NCBI GenBank assembly: GCA_017434755.1
Contig: JAFRER010000021.1
Span: 124,001 to 188,000 of the forward strand
Source: Oscillospiraceae bacterium
Lineage (GTDB): Bacteria; Bacillota; Clostridia; Oscillospirales; Oscillospiraceae
DNA: 64,000 nucleotides
Direction of reading: 5' to 3'
Positions 36,618 to 43,863 of this stretch are shown piece by piece (position 1 is the first letter of the stretch; every line of letters starts with the position of its first letter). Below the pieces are notes generated by a model that was not told where the DNA came from, searched no databases, and saw only the letters and a list, made by a program, of their open reading frames with translations. A program made the translations under genes and the position numbers.

Positions 36618-37619
36618 CTATACATTGCCCGGATTCCGTTTTTCATCCTCGCTCAGCGCCTTGGCCATCGCAACGATATCCCTGTTATACATCGCCTGTT
36701 TAATGACACGGGAGAGCAGAAGGATGGCCAGAAGAATGAGTGCTTCAACAAGCTGGAACTCGCCTGTACCCACACCCTTGATCATGTTGAGGCCGGACAG
36801 GATGATCATGATGCCCGGAATACCGATCAGGAGTTTGTAGATTCTGGAATCCATACCGCCGCCTACAGGCATTCCTCCGAGGAACATACCAAGAAGGATG
36901 CGCATCTCGAAGCCGGTGCCGGTCTCACGGGTCATACCGCCCGTGCGGCAGCAGAGGAAGAGCGCAGCAAGACCGCCGAAAAAGCCGGCCAGCATGAATG
37001 CAAGAATCTTCGTTTTCTTAACATCAATGCCGCTTTCATGTGCGCAGACGACGTTTTCACCGATAGCCCTGCACCGGTATCCGAAAGGATGAAACTCAAA
37101 CAGATAAACCACCAGTAGCGTAAACAGGATCAGAATGGTCAGCTTGATGGGAAGCTTGTCAAAAGCAAGAATGTTCTTGGCAAAGACGATTCGTCCCGTC
37201 TCGCTGTTCTGGAAATACACGTTGATCAGTCCACGGAGACCTATCTGCATGGCAATGGTGATCATGAATGTGTCAACATCAAAAACCGCCGAAAGGATTC
37301 CATTGACCGCACCGATCAAAGCACCTACGATGCAGCACACAATCAGCATCGGGAACCAGCCGTAGTCACCGACAAGCAGCCATGCGACGGTAGCAGAAAC
37401 GCAGACATTGACGCCCATTGACATATCGACCTGACCCATAGACATAACGAACAGCATTCCGAGCGCACCGATAATATAACCGATTGACTGGTTAAGGATC
37501 GACTCTATTGCTTTCGCTTTCAGAAGTTTCCCTTGGGAAAACAGAGCCAGGACGATGAACAGAACAATCATCAGAGCAAGCGGAACAAGCTCAGACCAGT
37601 TTATTTTTTTCTGTTTCAT
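36618..37619 (-). CDS. Sugar-type ABC transporter permease
   Basis: 333 residues, about 9-10 hydrophobic segments, RbsC/BPD_transp_2 family. SIGYIIGALGMLFVMSMGQVDMSMG is the typical early segment (shown here without the preceding helix) and GFFGGLAALFLCC the later loop. It overlaps the ATPase gene by 4 bases (ATGA). Family members import pentoses, hexoses or nucleosides; here the neighbouring deglycosidase suggests a glycoside or keto-sugar. Confidence 0.9.
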   Translation of the reverse strand: MKQKKINWSELVPLALMIVLFIVLALFSQGKLLKAKAIESILNQSIGYIIGALGMLFVMSMGQVDMSMGVNVCVSATVAWLLVGDYGWFPMLIVCCIVGALIGAVNGILSAVFDVDTFMITIAMQIGLRGLINVYFQNSETGRIVFAKNILAFDKLPIKLTILILFTLLVVYLFEFHPFGYRCRAIGENVVCAHESGIDVKKTKILAFMLAGFFGGLAALFLCCRTGGMTRETGTGFEMRILLGMFLGGMPVGGGMDSRIYKLLIGIPGIMIILSGLNMIKGVGTGEFQLVEALILLAILLLSRVIKQAMYNRDIVAMAKALSEDEKRNPGNV

Positions 37620-39124
37620 ATCATCACCTCAATAACCTCATGCTCATCCAGTCCGGGATGGCGGTTCAGGATGCCGTTGAGTTTTCCGTCTTTCAGGACA
37701 ACGATGCGGTCAGCCATACCGATGGCCTCGCTCATTTCGTCGGCAACGAGGATCAGCGCCATTCCTTTCTCCTTAAGCTGCTTGATCAGGCTGTAGATAT
37801 ATGCCTTGACGCCGACATCGACGCCACGGGTGGGGCAGTCCATAATCAGGATATCCAGATTCTGCTTGACCAGCCAGCGAGAGATACTGACCTTCTGCTT
37901 GTTTCCGCCCGACAGCGCTCCGATGGCCTGGTTTGTACCGAGGCAGCGGACGTTAAAATCAATTGCGGCAGTATCCGACAGATTGTTTGCATCGCTCGGC
38001 ATAATCATACCGACTGTGTTCGCCAGCTCCGTAAGAGAGGGGACAAGCTCGTTATAGTGGATGGTGGTTCCCATCATAAGAGCTTCACTGTCACGGTCCT
38101 TGGGGACATAGGCCATTCCGCTATTGACGGCTGCCTTTGGACTTTTAATGAATTTATTCTTGCGCGGGAGATAAACCGTTCCGGTATTGGCCTTGAGAAT
38201 GCCGCAGATGGTTTTTCCCAGTTCATGGATACCCGCGTCGGAAAGACCGCATATCCCGACAATCTCTCCATAGTTGACATCGAAGCTCACCCCTTGGAAG
38301 GCTTTTCCATGGGACAGATCGCGTACTTCGACCGCAACCTCGGGAAGCGCGGAAGGCTCCATGTCATCCCTGTAGTAACTGCCTTCGACCTTACGGCCGA
38401 CCATTTTCAGACGGACATTGTCAACATTGACATCGTCGCCTTCCAGATCCGCCGCCAGACGGCCGTCGCGAAGAACGGTCACAACATCCGCAAGCTCGCA
38501 CATCTCTTCAACGTCATGCGTAACAAAGAGAATCGCCGTACCCTTTTTCTTTTCCTCCTCAATGATGCCGTACAGCTTATGGCGCGTATCGTAGGACAGT
38601 GCCTGCGTCGTCTCATCCAGAATAAGGATACTCGGCTCGACTGTCATTGCCTTGGTAATCTCGGTAAGCTTACGCTTCTCGACCGGAAGGTTTCCGGCCA
38701 GCTCACGGACAGGAACGTCAAACCCGTGTTTTTCCAGTTCCGCTTTCGCATCGCGGAAAATGCTCGTCGTATTCAAAACAGGACCCTGTTTGTAACGTTC
38801 AAGATTTCCAAGATAAATATTATAGGCTACCGGAAGATCATTGATGATACCGAGTTCCTGTACGACAAAGCCGATATTGTTCGCATAGGCATCAAGCGGA
38901 GATTTCGGGGCATAGGGCTGACCTTTTACAAACATCTCGCCCGCATCCGGTTTCTGCATTCCGCAGAGGATGGAAATCAAGGTGGATTTTCCGGAGCCGT
39001 TTTCCCCCGCAAGTGCATGGATTTCCCCTGCGCGGAGCGTTATATCCACATCCTGATTCGCTCTTGTCGGTCCGAAGGACTTGCAGATGCCTCTCGCTTC
39101 AAACAGTATTTCCTTCTCGCTCAT
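37616..39124 (-). CDS. Sugar ABC transporter ATPase (two fused nucleotide-binding domains)
   Basis: 502 residues, RbsA/MglA type. First domain: Walker A GENGSGKST (40-48) and Walker B LILDET (Thr where Pro is usual). Second domain: degenerate Walker A (GLSDAGIHELGKT), intact signature LSGGNKQKVSI, and LIMDCPTRGVDVG. Asymmetric sites are normal for this family. GGAGG precedes the ATG; its stop overlaps the next permease start. Confidence 0.93.
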   Translation of the reverse strand: MSEKEILFEARGICKSFGPTRANQDVDITLRAGEIHALAGENGSGKSTLISILCGMQKPDAGEMFVKGQPYAPKSPLDAYANNIGFVVQELGIINDLPVAYNIYLGNLERYKQGPVLNTTSIFRDAKAELEKHGFDVPVRELAGNLPVEKRKLTEITKAMTVEPSILILDETTQALSYDTRHKLYGIIEEEKKKGTAILFVTHDVEEMCELADVVTVLRDGRLAADLEGDDVNVDNVRLKMVGRKVEGSYYRDDMEPSALPEVAVEVRDLSHGKAFQGVSFDVNYGEIVGICGLSDAGIHELGKTICGILKANTGTVYLPRKNKFIKSPKAAVNSGMAYVPKDRDSEALMMGTTIHYNELVPSLTELANTVGMIMPSDANNLSDTAAIDFNVRCLGTNQAIGALSGGNKQKVSISRWLVKQNLDILIMDCPTRGVDVGVKAYIYSLIKQLKEKGMALILVADEMSEAIGMADRIVVLKDGKLNGILNRHPGLDEHEVIEVMI

Positions 39125-39127
39125 AAC

Positions 39128-40111
39128 TCACTCCTCCTTCTTATTGCTTCTGGTAGCCAGACAGAGGAAGACTACTATAAACATACCGAGGAAGAAGCTC
39201 ATCCAGGTTCCCTGCGGAACGCCCAGATAAGTCAGGAACACAAACAGAGCAGAGATGGCAAACGAGGAAAGCGCAATACTGAGTACCGGGTCCATGCGGC
39301 GCATGCCCGAGGACAACAGCCATGCGGCAAGACCTCTGGCGATCTGTCCGAAAGATCCGAGGTTTGAAGTGGTGTTGACTAAGTTTGCACTGGCGGCATT
39401 GAAAGCACCTGCGATTCCCATAAGTGCCGCGCCGATGGTAACACCAAGGTAGATAGTTTTCCGGGAATTGATTCCCATATGTTCAGCAACCTCCATATTG
39501 CTGGAGACTGCACGATAATTCAGACCGAATGTAGTTTTGTTCTGAATGAGCATGAGCACTATGATCACACCGAGCCACAGCAGAAAGTCCGCAGGGAATT
39601 TCACGATTCCCTTGCAGTCCGTCGGCCCGAGCTGAATCAGTGCACCGCCGACAGTCTGCTTTGTGCACCACAGAGAGTACATCACGCCGAAAGCCTCATA
39701 GATGAGACAAATCGCCATACCAAGCACCCAGGAGGGGAGCTTGAGTTTGATGCGAAGCCAGGTCGAAATGAGCTGAAGCACTACACAGGTCAAAATCGAA
39801 CCGCCGAAGAGTCCGAAATAGCCAAGACCAAGCTTCATTGTGGCAATGATGCCGACATTTGCCGCAAGAATATACGCCGCAGCAACAGCAAAGTCAGGAC
39901 CGGTGGACCATGTGTAGGAGATTGCCATGCCTATGATGGCATTGAGGATACTGCTGACAAAGATTTGATACAGACCGTTTCCGCTGAGCATTCTTCCGCG
40001 GGTGATCAGATTCATGATCAACACGATAACGGCAATAATCACGGGAAAGATCAGCTGGTTGATAAGCCGTCCGTACCAGGTATCCGTGTTTACGAGGGCT
40101 TTTGCATTCAC
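39128..40111 (-). CDS. Sugar-type ABC transporter permease
   Basis: 327 residues from GTG 40109-40111, chosen because GAGGTG lies 9 bases upstream; the ATG at 40132 has no ribosome binding site. About 9 hydrophobic segments, same family as the other permease, with TWSTGPDFAVAAAYILAANVG and MGIAGAFNAASANLVNTTSN blocks. The two permeases probably form a heterodimer in the membrane. It ends 3 bases before the ATPase start codon. Confidence 0.88.
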   Translation of the reverse strand: MNAKALVNTDTWYGRLINQLIFPVIIAVIVLIMNLITRGRMLSGNGLYQIFVSSILNAIIGMAISYTWSTGPDFAVAAAYILAANVGIIATMKLGLGYFGLFGGSILTCVVLQLISTWLRIKLKLPSWVLGMAICLIYEAFGVMYSLWCTKQTVGGALIQLGPTDCKGIVKFPADFLLWLGVIIVLMLIQNKTTFGLNYRAVSSNMEVAEHMGINSRKTIYLGVTIGAALMGIAGAFNAASANLVNTTSNLGSFGQIARGLAAWLLSSGMRRMDPVLSIALSSFAISALFVFLTYLGVPQGTWMSFFLGMFIVVFLCLATRSNKKEE

Positions 40112-40228
40112 TATCCAATGCACCTCTTTCATATTTTTATACTATGATTTCCCAGCCGAAAACGGCTGGGAAATCATGTTTTCTTGATACAATTTCAACC
40201 GATGAAATCGTACCAATAAAGGGCTGAA

Positions 40229-41401
40229 TTATCCTTCGTGCATCGCCACAACGTTTTCAACGCTGTAGTTTGCAAGGAAGTTTTCGAAATCCTGATAGGT
40301 CACATTGGGGTTGTTGCGGTAGAGCAGGTTCTGGACATCTTCATAGTGGAACGGGATGTCGTTGATGAAGTACTTTTCATAATACTCAGCATTCTCAGGA
40401 GTAACAACGACGGAGGGGGAGTAGAGGTACAGGGGCTTGCCGTCAGCGCCGAGGATCTTGTGGCCGTCCATGGCATTGATCAGCAGAGCGGAGGAAACAT
40501 ACGCGGAGCACCAGTGACCGCCGTTGAGTCCGGCGAAGGTTCCGTCAAGCAGACGGGGCAGAACTTCGGAGTTGACGTCCGTTCCGTAGAGCTTGATGTC
40601 TTTGCCGGCAGTAACGGTGGAGGCGCCGGTGATGTAGTCGACGGACACACCGTAGATGCAGTCGATGTCGGGATAGGTCGCGAGGAAGTTACGGGTGGCT
40701 TCGATGTGTTCACCGCCGGCTGCAGAGATATGCGACACCTCAACGACCTTGCCGCCGGCTGCCTCAAACACTTCCTGGAAACCGATTGCACGGTCGACAA
40801 CGGTGGAACCGATTTCGTTTGCGAAGATCAGAGCGACCTTGCATCCGTCAGCAACAGCAGCTTCACCCATCTGCTTTCCGAGAAGGGTGTTGTCGCAGGA
40901 GCAGGAACCGGCAAAGTATTCCATATCCTGGATCTCAGCGCGGAGTTCGGGTCCCATGGGAGCGCAGTCATTGAATGCGAAGTAAACGCCTGCGTTGTCA
41001 TAAGTCGGGCAGCCAACCTGGAAGAACGGGTCCATAACGCCCCACCAGAGAACGCCGTCGCAGCCGAAGTTCACCATGGTCTCGGCATCGGCGAGGACCT
41101 GGTTGATGTCCTGCTGGTCATTGAAGGTCTCGAGCGTGTCACCGGTCTGGTCGAGATAGACGCGTGCAAGAGTGGCAAAAATCTCGAACGTGGGAGTGCC
41201 GGCAACAAACAGGTTCATACCGATTGTACGGCCGGAAGGCCAGTTCTCAGCAGCAGGTGCAGCATCGCCGCCGCTGCTCTGAGCGGGCGCAGGAGCCGCG
41301 TCCGAACCGCCGGAAGCAGCAGGAGCTGCTGCCTGCTCGCCGCAGGCGCACAGTGCAAACACCATCGCCAGCGCAATGAGGAGTGCTAGAAACTTTTTCA
41401 T
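40229..41401 (-). CDS. ABC transporter substrate-binding lipoprotein (ribose-type fold)
   Basis: 390 residues from ATG 41401 (AAAGGAAA upstream); an upstream in-frame ATG at 41530 gives no signal peptide. Lipobox FALCAC with Cys20, an Ala/Ser/Gly/Pro linker to about residue 55, then a Peripla_BP_4-type fold (IGMNLFVAGTPTFE, NFGCDGVLWWGVMDP, DIDCIYGVSVDYITGAS). It captures the imported compound. An aromatic-rich pocket cannot be judged from sequence alone. First gene of the operon, behind a strong promoter. Confidence 0.9.
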   Translation of the reverse strand: MKKFLALLIALAMVFALCACGEQAAAPAASGGSDAAPAPAQSSGGDAAPAAENWPSGRTIGMNLFVAGTPTFEIFATLARVYLDQTGDTLETFNDQQDINQVLADAETMVNFGCDGVLWWGVMDPFFQVGCPTYDNAGVYFAFNDCAPMGPELRAEIQDMEYFAGSCSCDNTLLGKQMGEAAVADGCKVALIFANEIGSTVVDRAIGFQEVFEAAGGKVVEVSHISAAGGEHIEATRNFLATYPDIDCIYGVSVDYITGASTVTAGKDIKLYGTDVNSEVLPRLLDGTFAGLNGGHWCSAYVSSALLINAMDGHKILGADGKPLYLYSPSVVVTPENAEYYEKYFINDIPFHYEDVQNLLYRNNPNVTYQDFENFLANYSVENVVAMHEG

Positions 41402-41426
41402 TCTGTGATTTCCTTTCTTTTTTTGA

Positions 41427-41438
41427 TCGCCATGGCGA
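41427..41438. repeat. Perfect palindrome TCGCCATGGCGA in the operon leader
   Basis: A 12-bp perfect palindrome about 25 bases upstream of the binding-protein start, inside the 150-base leader. It may be a regulator site or an RNA hairpin near the ribosome binding site. Confidence 0.45.
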
Positions 41439-41560
41439 CCGTGATTTATTCTTTTAACCGCCTGCAGAAGCACGCGGGAAAAAGCAGCAAACTGCAGCAG
41501 GGCAGCGTTCTGCGGCAACGGCTGAGGCACAAGCCCGCCCTACTATTCCGAACATAGTTT

Positions 41561-41589
41561 ATTATCTCAATTTGCCCGTTTAAAGTCAA
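41561..41589 (-). promoter_or_regulatory. Promoter of the ABC/C-glycoside operon
   Basis: Minus strand: TTGACT (41584-41589), 17 bases, GATAAT (41561-41566). Expected start about 41553. Leader of about 150 bases to the binding-protein gene. Confidence 0.85.
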
Positions 41590-41671
41590 TCCTTTTGAAT
41601 TTGAAGAGTTTCAATTTGTGAATATAAACAAGTTTATTACTGTATTTTGTGACAATTTGACAAAAGTAAAA

Positions 41672-41707
41672 AGTGTCTGTTAAACACATGGAGACACTGT
41701 TTATAAT
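41672..41707. promoter_or_regulatory. Dyad plus rightward -10-like element in the 600-base gene-free gap
   Basis: AGTGTCT (41672-41678) and AGACACT (41692-41698) form a 7-bp dyad spaced by 13 bases; TATAAT follows at 41702-41707. The matching -35 is poor (TTAAAC at 41680), although TTGACA stands at 41657. It may be an operator for the leftward operon or part of a regulated rightward promoter. Confidence 0.4.
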
Positions 41708-41713
41708 AATAGT

Positions 41714-41995
41714 TATGATATATGCTTTTTTATTAGGACAGCTGTCTGCTTTGGAAAGGAATCGGGCAACAGCGCAGGAGAATACTTTTACAACATAAAA
41801 CAGGTCGATTCTGCGGCTGCAAGTTGTGCGCCTCCGGTGAGTTCATCTTTTTCCCCCGATTCTGCAGACAGGAATTTGCTCAATGTCGGGCTTTCTACCT
41901 TGGAATTCCATGGCAGGAGTGTGCATGACACACATCCTTCTGATCTGTCCGCCTTTTTGCACAGGCTCCCGCCGAATCGGCGGGAGCCTGTTTTA
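41714..41995 (+). ncRNA. Candidate structured non-coding RNA
   Basis: The stretch between the -10-like element and a terminator has no credible gene but folds well. CTGTCTGC (about 41741-41748) pairs with GCAGACAG (about 41864-41871), and GAATCGGG pairs with CCCGATTC just inside. Within, CAAC-AGC-GCAG pairs with CTGC-G-GCT...GTTG. I could not match it to tRNA, tmRNA, RNase P, SRP RNA, 6S RNA or a known riboswitch. Confidence 0.35.
41961..41995 (+). terminator. Strong hairpin between the gap and the coiled-coil gene
   Basis: ACAGGCTCCCGCCG (41961-41974), loop AAT, CGGCGGGAGCCTGT (41978-41991) then TTTAT on the plus strand. No T-run exists on the minus strand, so it suits a rightward transcript better, although it could also end the convergent gene. 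Confidence 0.7.
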
Positions 41996-42002
41996 TCGCA
42001 TA

Positions 42003-42971
42003 CTATTTAATCACGATTATGACATAGAAGAAATCACTGCTGTGCTCATTTTCAAATCTCAGCACCGCGAGTCCGGGATCGTCGGCGGTCTTTTTCTTCG
42101 CTTTGACGGAGATAAGACCGGAGCTGCCGGTTATGGTGTCCTGTGACAAAGTGAGCGTTCCCACGTTCTTCGAACTGTCGTCAAATGAATAACTGATTGC
42201 GGTTTCCTTTTCACCGTACATCACAGAGACATTGAGCGGGAAAGATCCGCCGTCCTCAATCACCGCAACCGCCCGGTCCGCATAGAAATTGCCGGAGTAG
42301 GCAACTCCGAGAGGATCCCTGCCGGAGATGATATCAAGGACTTCCTCTGCCTCTTCCCCTAAGGATTTAATCTGTGTTTCAAGTTCCGCGATTTTCTCGG
42401 ATAGTTCCTTTGCTGCCGCATCACCGTTCGAGATCAGCGCATTCTTGTCCTCGATCTGAGAGATCTGTTCACGGATCTGCGCTTCCTTATCCGCAAGGCT
42501 TTTCCCCAGATTCTCTATTTCGGCGCTCAGCTTCTCCTTTTCTGCCGTAATGCCGTCTCTCTCCTGAAGCAGCCCGATATACTTCCAGCCGAGGAACCCG
42601 AGTCCTGCGACGAGGACCGCAAGGATCAGGGACATAATGATCACAGTAGGAATATTCCTGTATTTTCTCTCCGCTTTCTTCGCGGCACGGGCAGCCGTCT
42701 TTTCATCCTTCGCTCTCTGCCTGGCCATTTCCTTTTCGAGCCTCGCCTCTTCCTTTTCACGGGCCTTTCGCTCTTTCCTGCTCTCTTTGCATTGCGTTAC
42801 CGGCTCCGGATCAGGCAAAGATGCCGTTCCCGTCATTTCCGGTTCCAGAGATTCCTTTACTCCGGCAGCTGTCTCTCCGGGCTGCTCTTCCTCAAAGACA
42901 GAGTTCAGGCTGCCAACTGTTTCTTCTTCCTGAAGCAGTTCATCATTTCTTTCCTTGTTTTCGCTATCCAT
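42003..42971 (-). CDS. Single-pass membrane protein with coiled coil, unknown function
   Basis: 322 residues from ATG 42971 (AAAGGAG 7 bases upstream; an ATG at 43082 has none). An acidic then highly basic Lys/Arg/Glu region (about 60-103) precedes one transmembrane helix (108-130), a heptad-rich coiled coil (135-215) and a beta-rich extracellular domain (about 220-322). The C-terminal domain is unassigned. It is monocistronic between module B and the gap at 41402-42002. Confidence 0.75.
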   Translation of the reverse strand: MDSENKERNDELLQEEETVGSLNSVFEEEQPGETAAGVKESLEPEMTGTASLPDPEPVTQCKESRKERKAREKEEARLEKEMARQRAKDEKTAARAAKKAERKYRNIPTVIIMSLILAVLVAGLGFLGWKYIGLLQERDGITAEKEKLSAEIENLGKSLADKEAQIREQISQIEDKNALISNGDAAAKELSEKIAELETQIKSLGEEAEEVLDIISGRDPLGVAYSGNFYADRAVAVIEDGGSFPLNVSVMYGEKETAISYSFDDSSKNVGTLTLSQDTITGSSGLISVKAKKKTADDPGLAVLRFENEHSSDFFYVIIVIK

Positions 42972-43113
42972 ATCGGTCTCCTTTCCGATCGGACCGTCGG
43001 CTTGACGCCGGAAGATCCTCCGTTCATCTGACAGTATAATCTCTCTCTGTTCATTTCCGCCATACATTTTTACAATATTCATAGATTATTAATTTTCATG
43101 TGCATGAAATAAT

Positions 43114-43154
43114 AAAAACACCCTGCCGTTTTCAAACTTGAAACAGCAGGGTGT
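43114..43154 (-). terminator. Terminator of the module B operon
   Basis: Minus strand: ACACCCTGC-TGTTTCAA and TTGAAAAC-GGCAGGGTGT pair with a small mismatch (43118-43154), followed by T5 and ATTATT. Confidence 0.88.
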
Positions 43155-43184
43155 TTATGTTCTATGGTAATTCAGGTGACGCTT

Positions 43185-43424
43185 TTACATTTCTTCGAGA
43201 ACTCTGTCGGCCAGATCAGCGAAAGTCTCGATCTTGCCGAATTCAGCAATAGGTATCAGTACATCGAACTCATCCTCGATCTGCGCAAGGTATCCCATGC
43301 GCATCAGTGACTTGGTACCGAGTGTCTCATGAATCTTCGTCTCTGCATCGAACCCGGCGGTATCCGCATGGTATACCTGTCCCGCCAGCGTAATGAGTTT
43401 AGAAACAACTTCGTCTTTATTCAT
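43185..43424 (-). CDS. Stand-alone acyl-carrier-like protein (module B)
   Basis: 79 residues from ATG 43424, 9 bases after GGAG; the in-frame ATG at 43433 is only one base from it and is rejected. Four-helix carrier fold: S39 in GTKSLMRMGYLAQIEDEF is at the phosphopantetheine position, with Lys before it instead of Asp. It is homologous to the carrier domains fused to DUF35 in module A. It probably shuttles an acyl group for the thiolase-like enzyme. It starts 6 bases before the end of the DUF35 gene, so the two overlap and are translationally coupled. Confidence 0.8.
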   Translation of the reverse strand: MNKDEVVSKLITLAGQVYHADTAGFDAETKIHETLGTKSLMRMGYLAQIEDEFDVLIPIAEFGKIETFADLADRVLEEM

Positions 43425-43429
43425 TCTTA

Positions 43430-43849
43430 TCATTCTCCTTCATCAAGTTCAAAATGCAGTCCTTTGTAACCGCCAAGATCAACGATTCTCTTGTGTACGC
43501 CGACTTTTTCACCGTTGGCAATTTTCTCCCGGAGGATCTTGCGTTTTTTTCTGTTGATTCCGTAGATAACAACGTTCGTGGTGACTCCCTCGTCGAATTC
43601 CACTTCCCCGAATGCATAGGGGCCGGAAGACGACAGGCGGCTGTCAGCCGTTGTGTTAGCCGGGAGCATGACCGTCTTCAGCCAGCCGTGACCGCTGAGC
43701 TCCACCCATTCCGTCGCATGGTAACCACAGGTATTGCAGGCATAATGGGGCGGAAACTCTATGGCGCCGCACTCAAGGCAGCGGCGGGCTAGAACTCTGC
43801 CCTCCTCCAGCGCATCATAATAAGGTTTAACCAGTCTTTCCAGTTTCAT
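43430..43849 (-). CDS. DUF35 OB-fold/zinc-ribbon protein (module B)
   Basis: 139 residues. Zinc knuckle C24-x2-C27 / C38-x2-C41, then an OB fold (VELSGHGWLKTVMLPANTTAD, YAFGEVEFDEG). The N-terminus KLERLVKPYYDALEEGRVLARRC is nearly the same as that of the module A protein, so the two are paralogues, but this one has no fused carrier domains. It lies 14 bases after the thiolase-like gene and is probably its obligate partner. Confidence 0.87.
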   Translation of the reverse strand: MKLERLVKPYYDALEEGRVLARRCLECGAIEFPPHYACNTCGYHATEWVELSGHGWLKTVMLPANTTADSRLSSSGPYAFGEVEFDEGVTTNVVIYGINRKKRKILREKIANGEKVGVHKRIVDLGGYKGLHFELDEGE

Positions 43850-43863
43850 TCTGCTTTCCTCCC

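Noticed and set aside
41883-42146. An 87-codon open frame on the plus strand in the gap before the coiled-coil gene
   Set aside because: It runs through the 14-bp terminator hairpin and into the antisense of the next gene, with no ribosome binding site.
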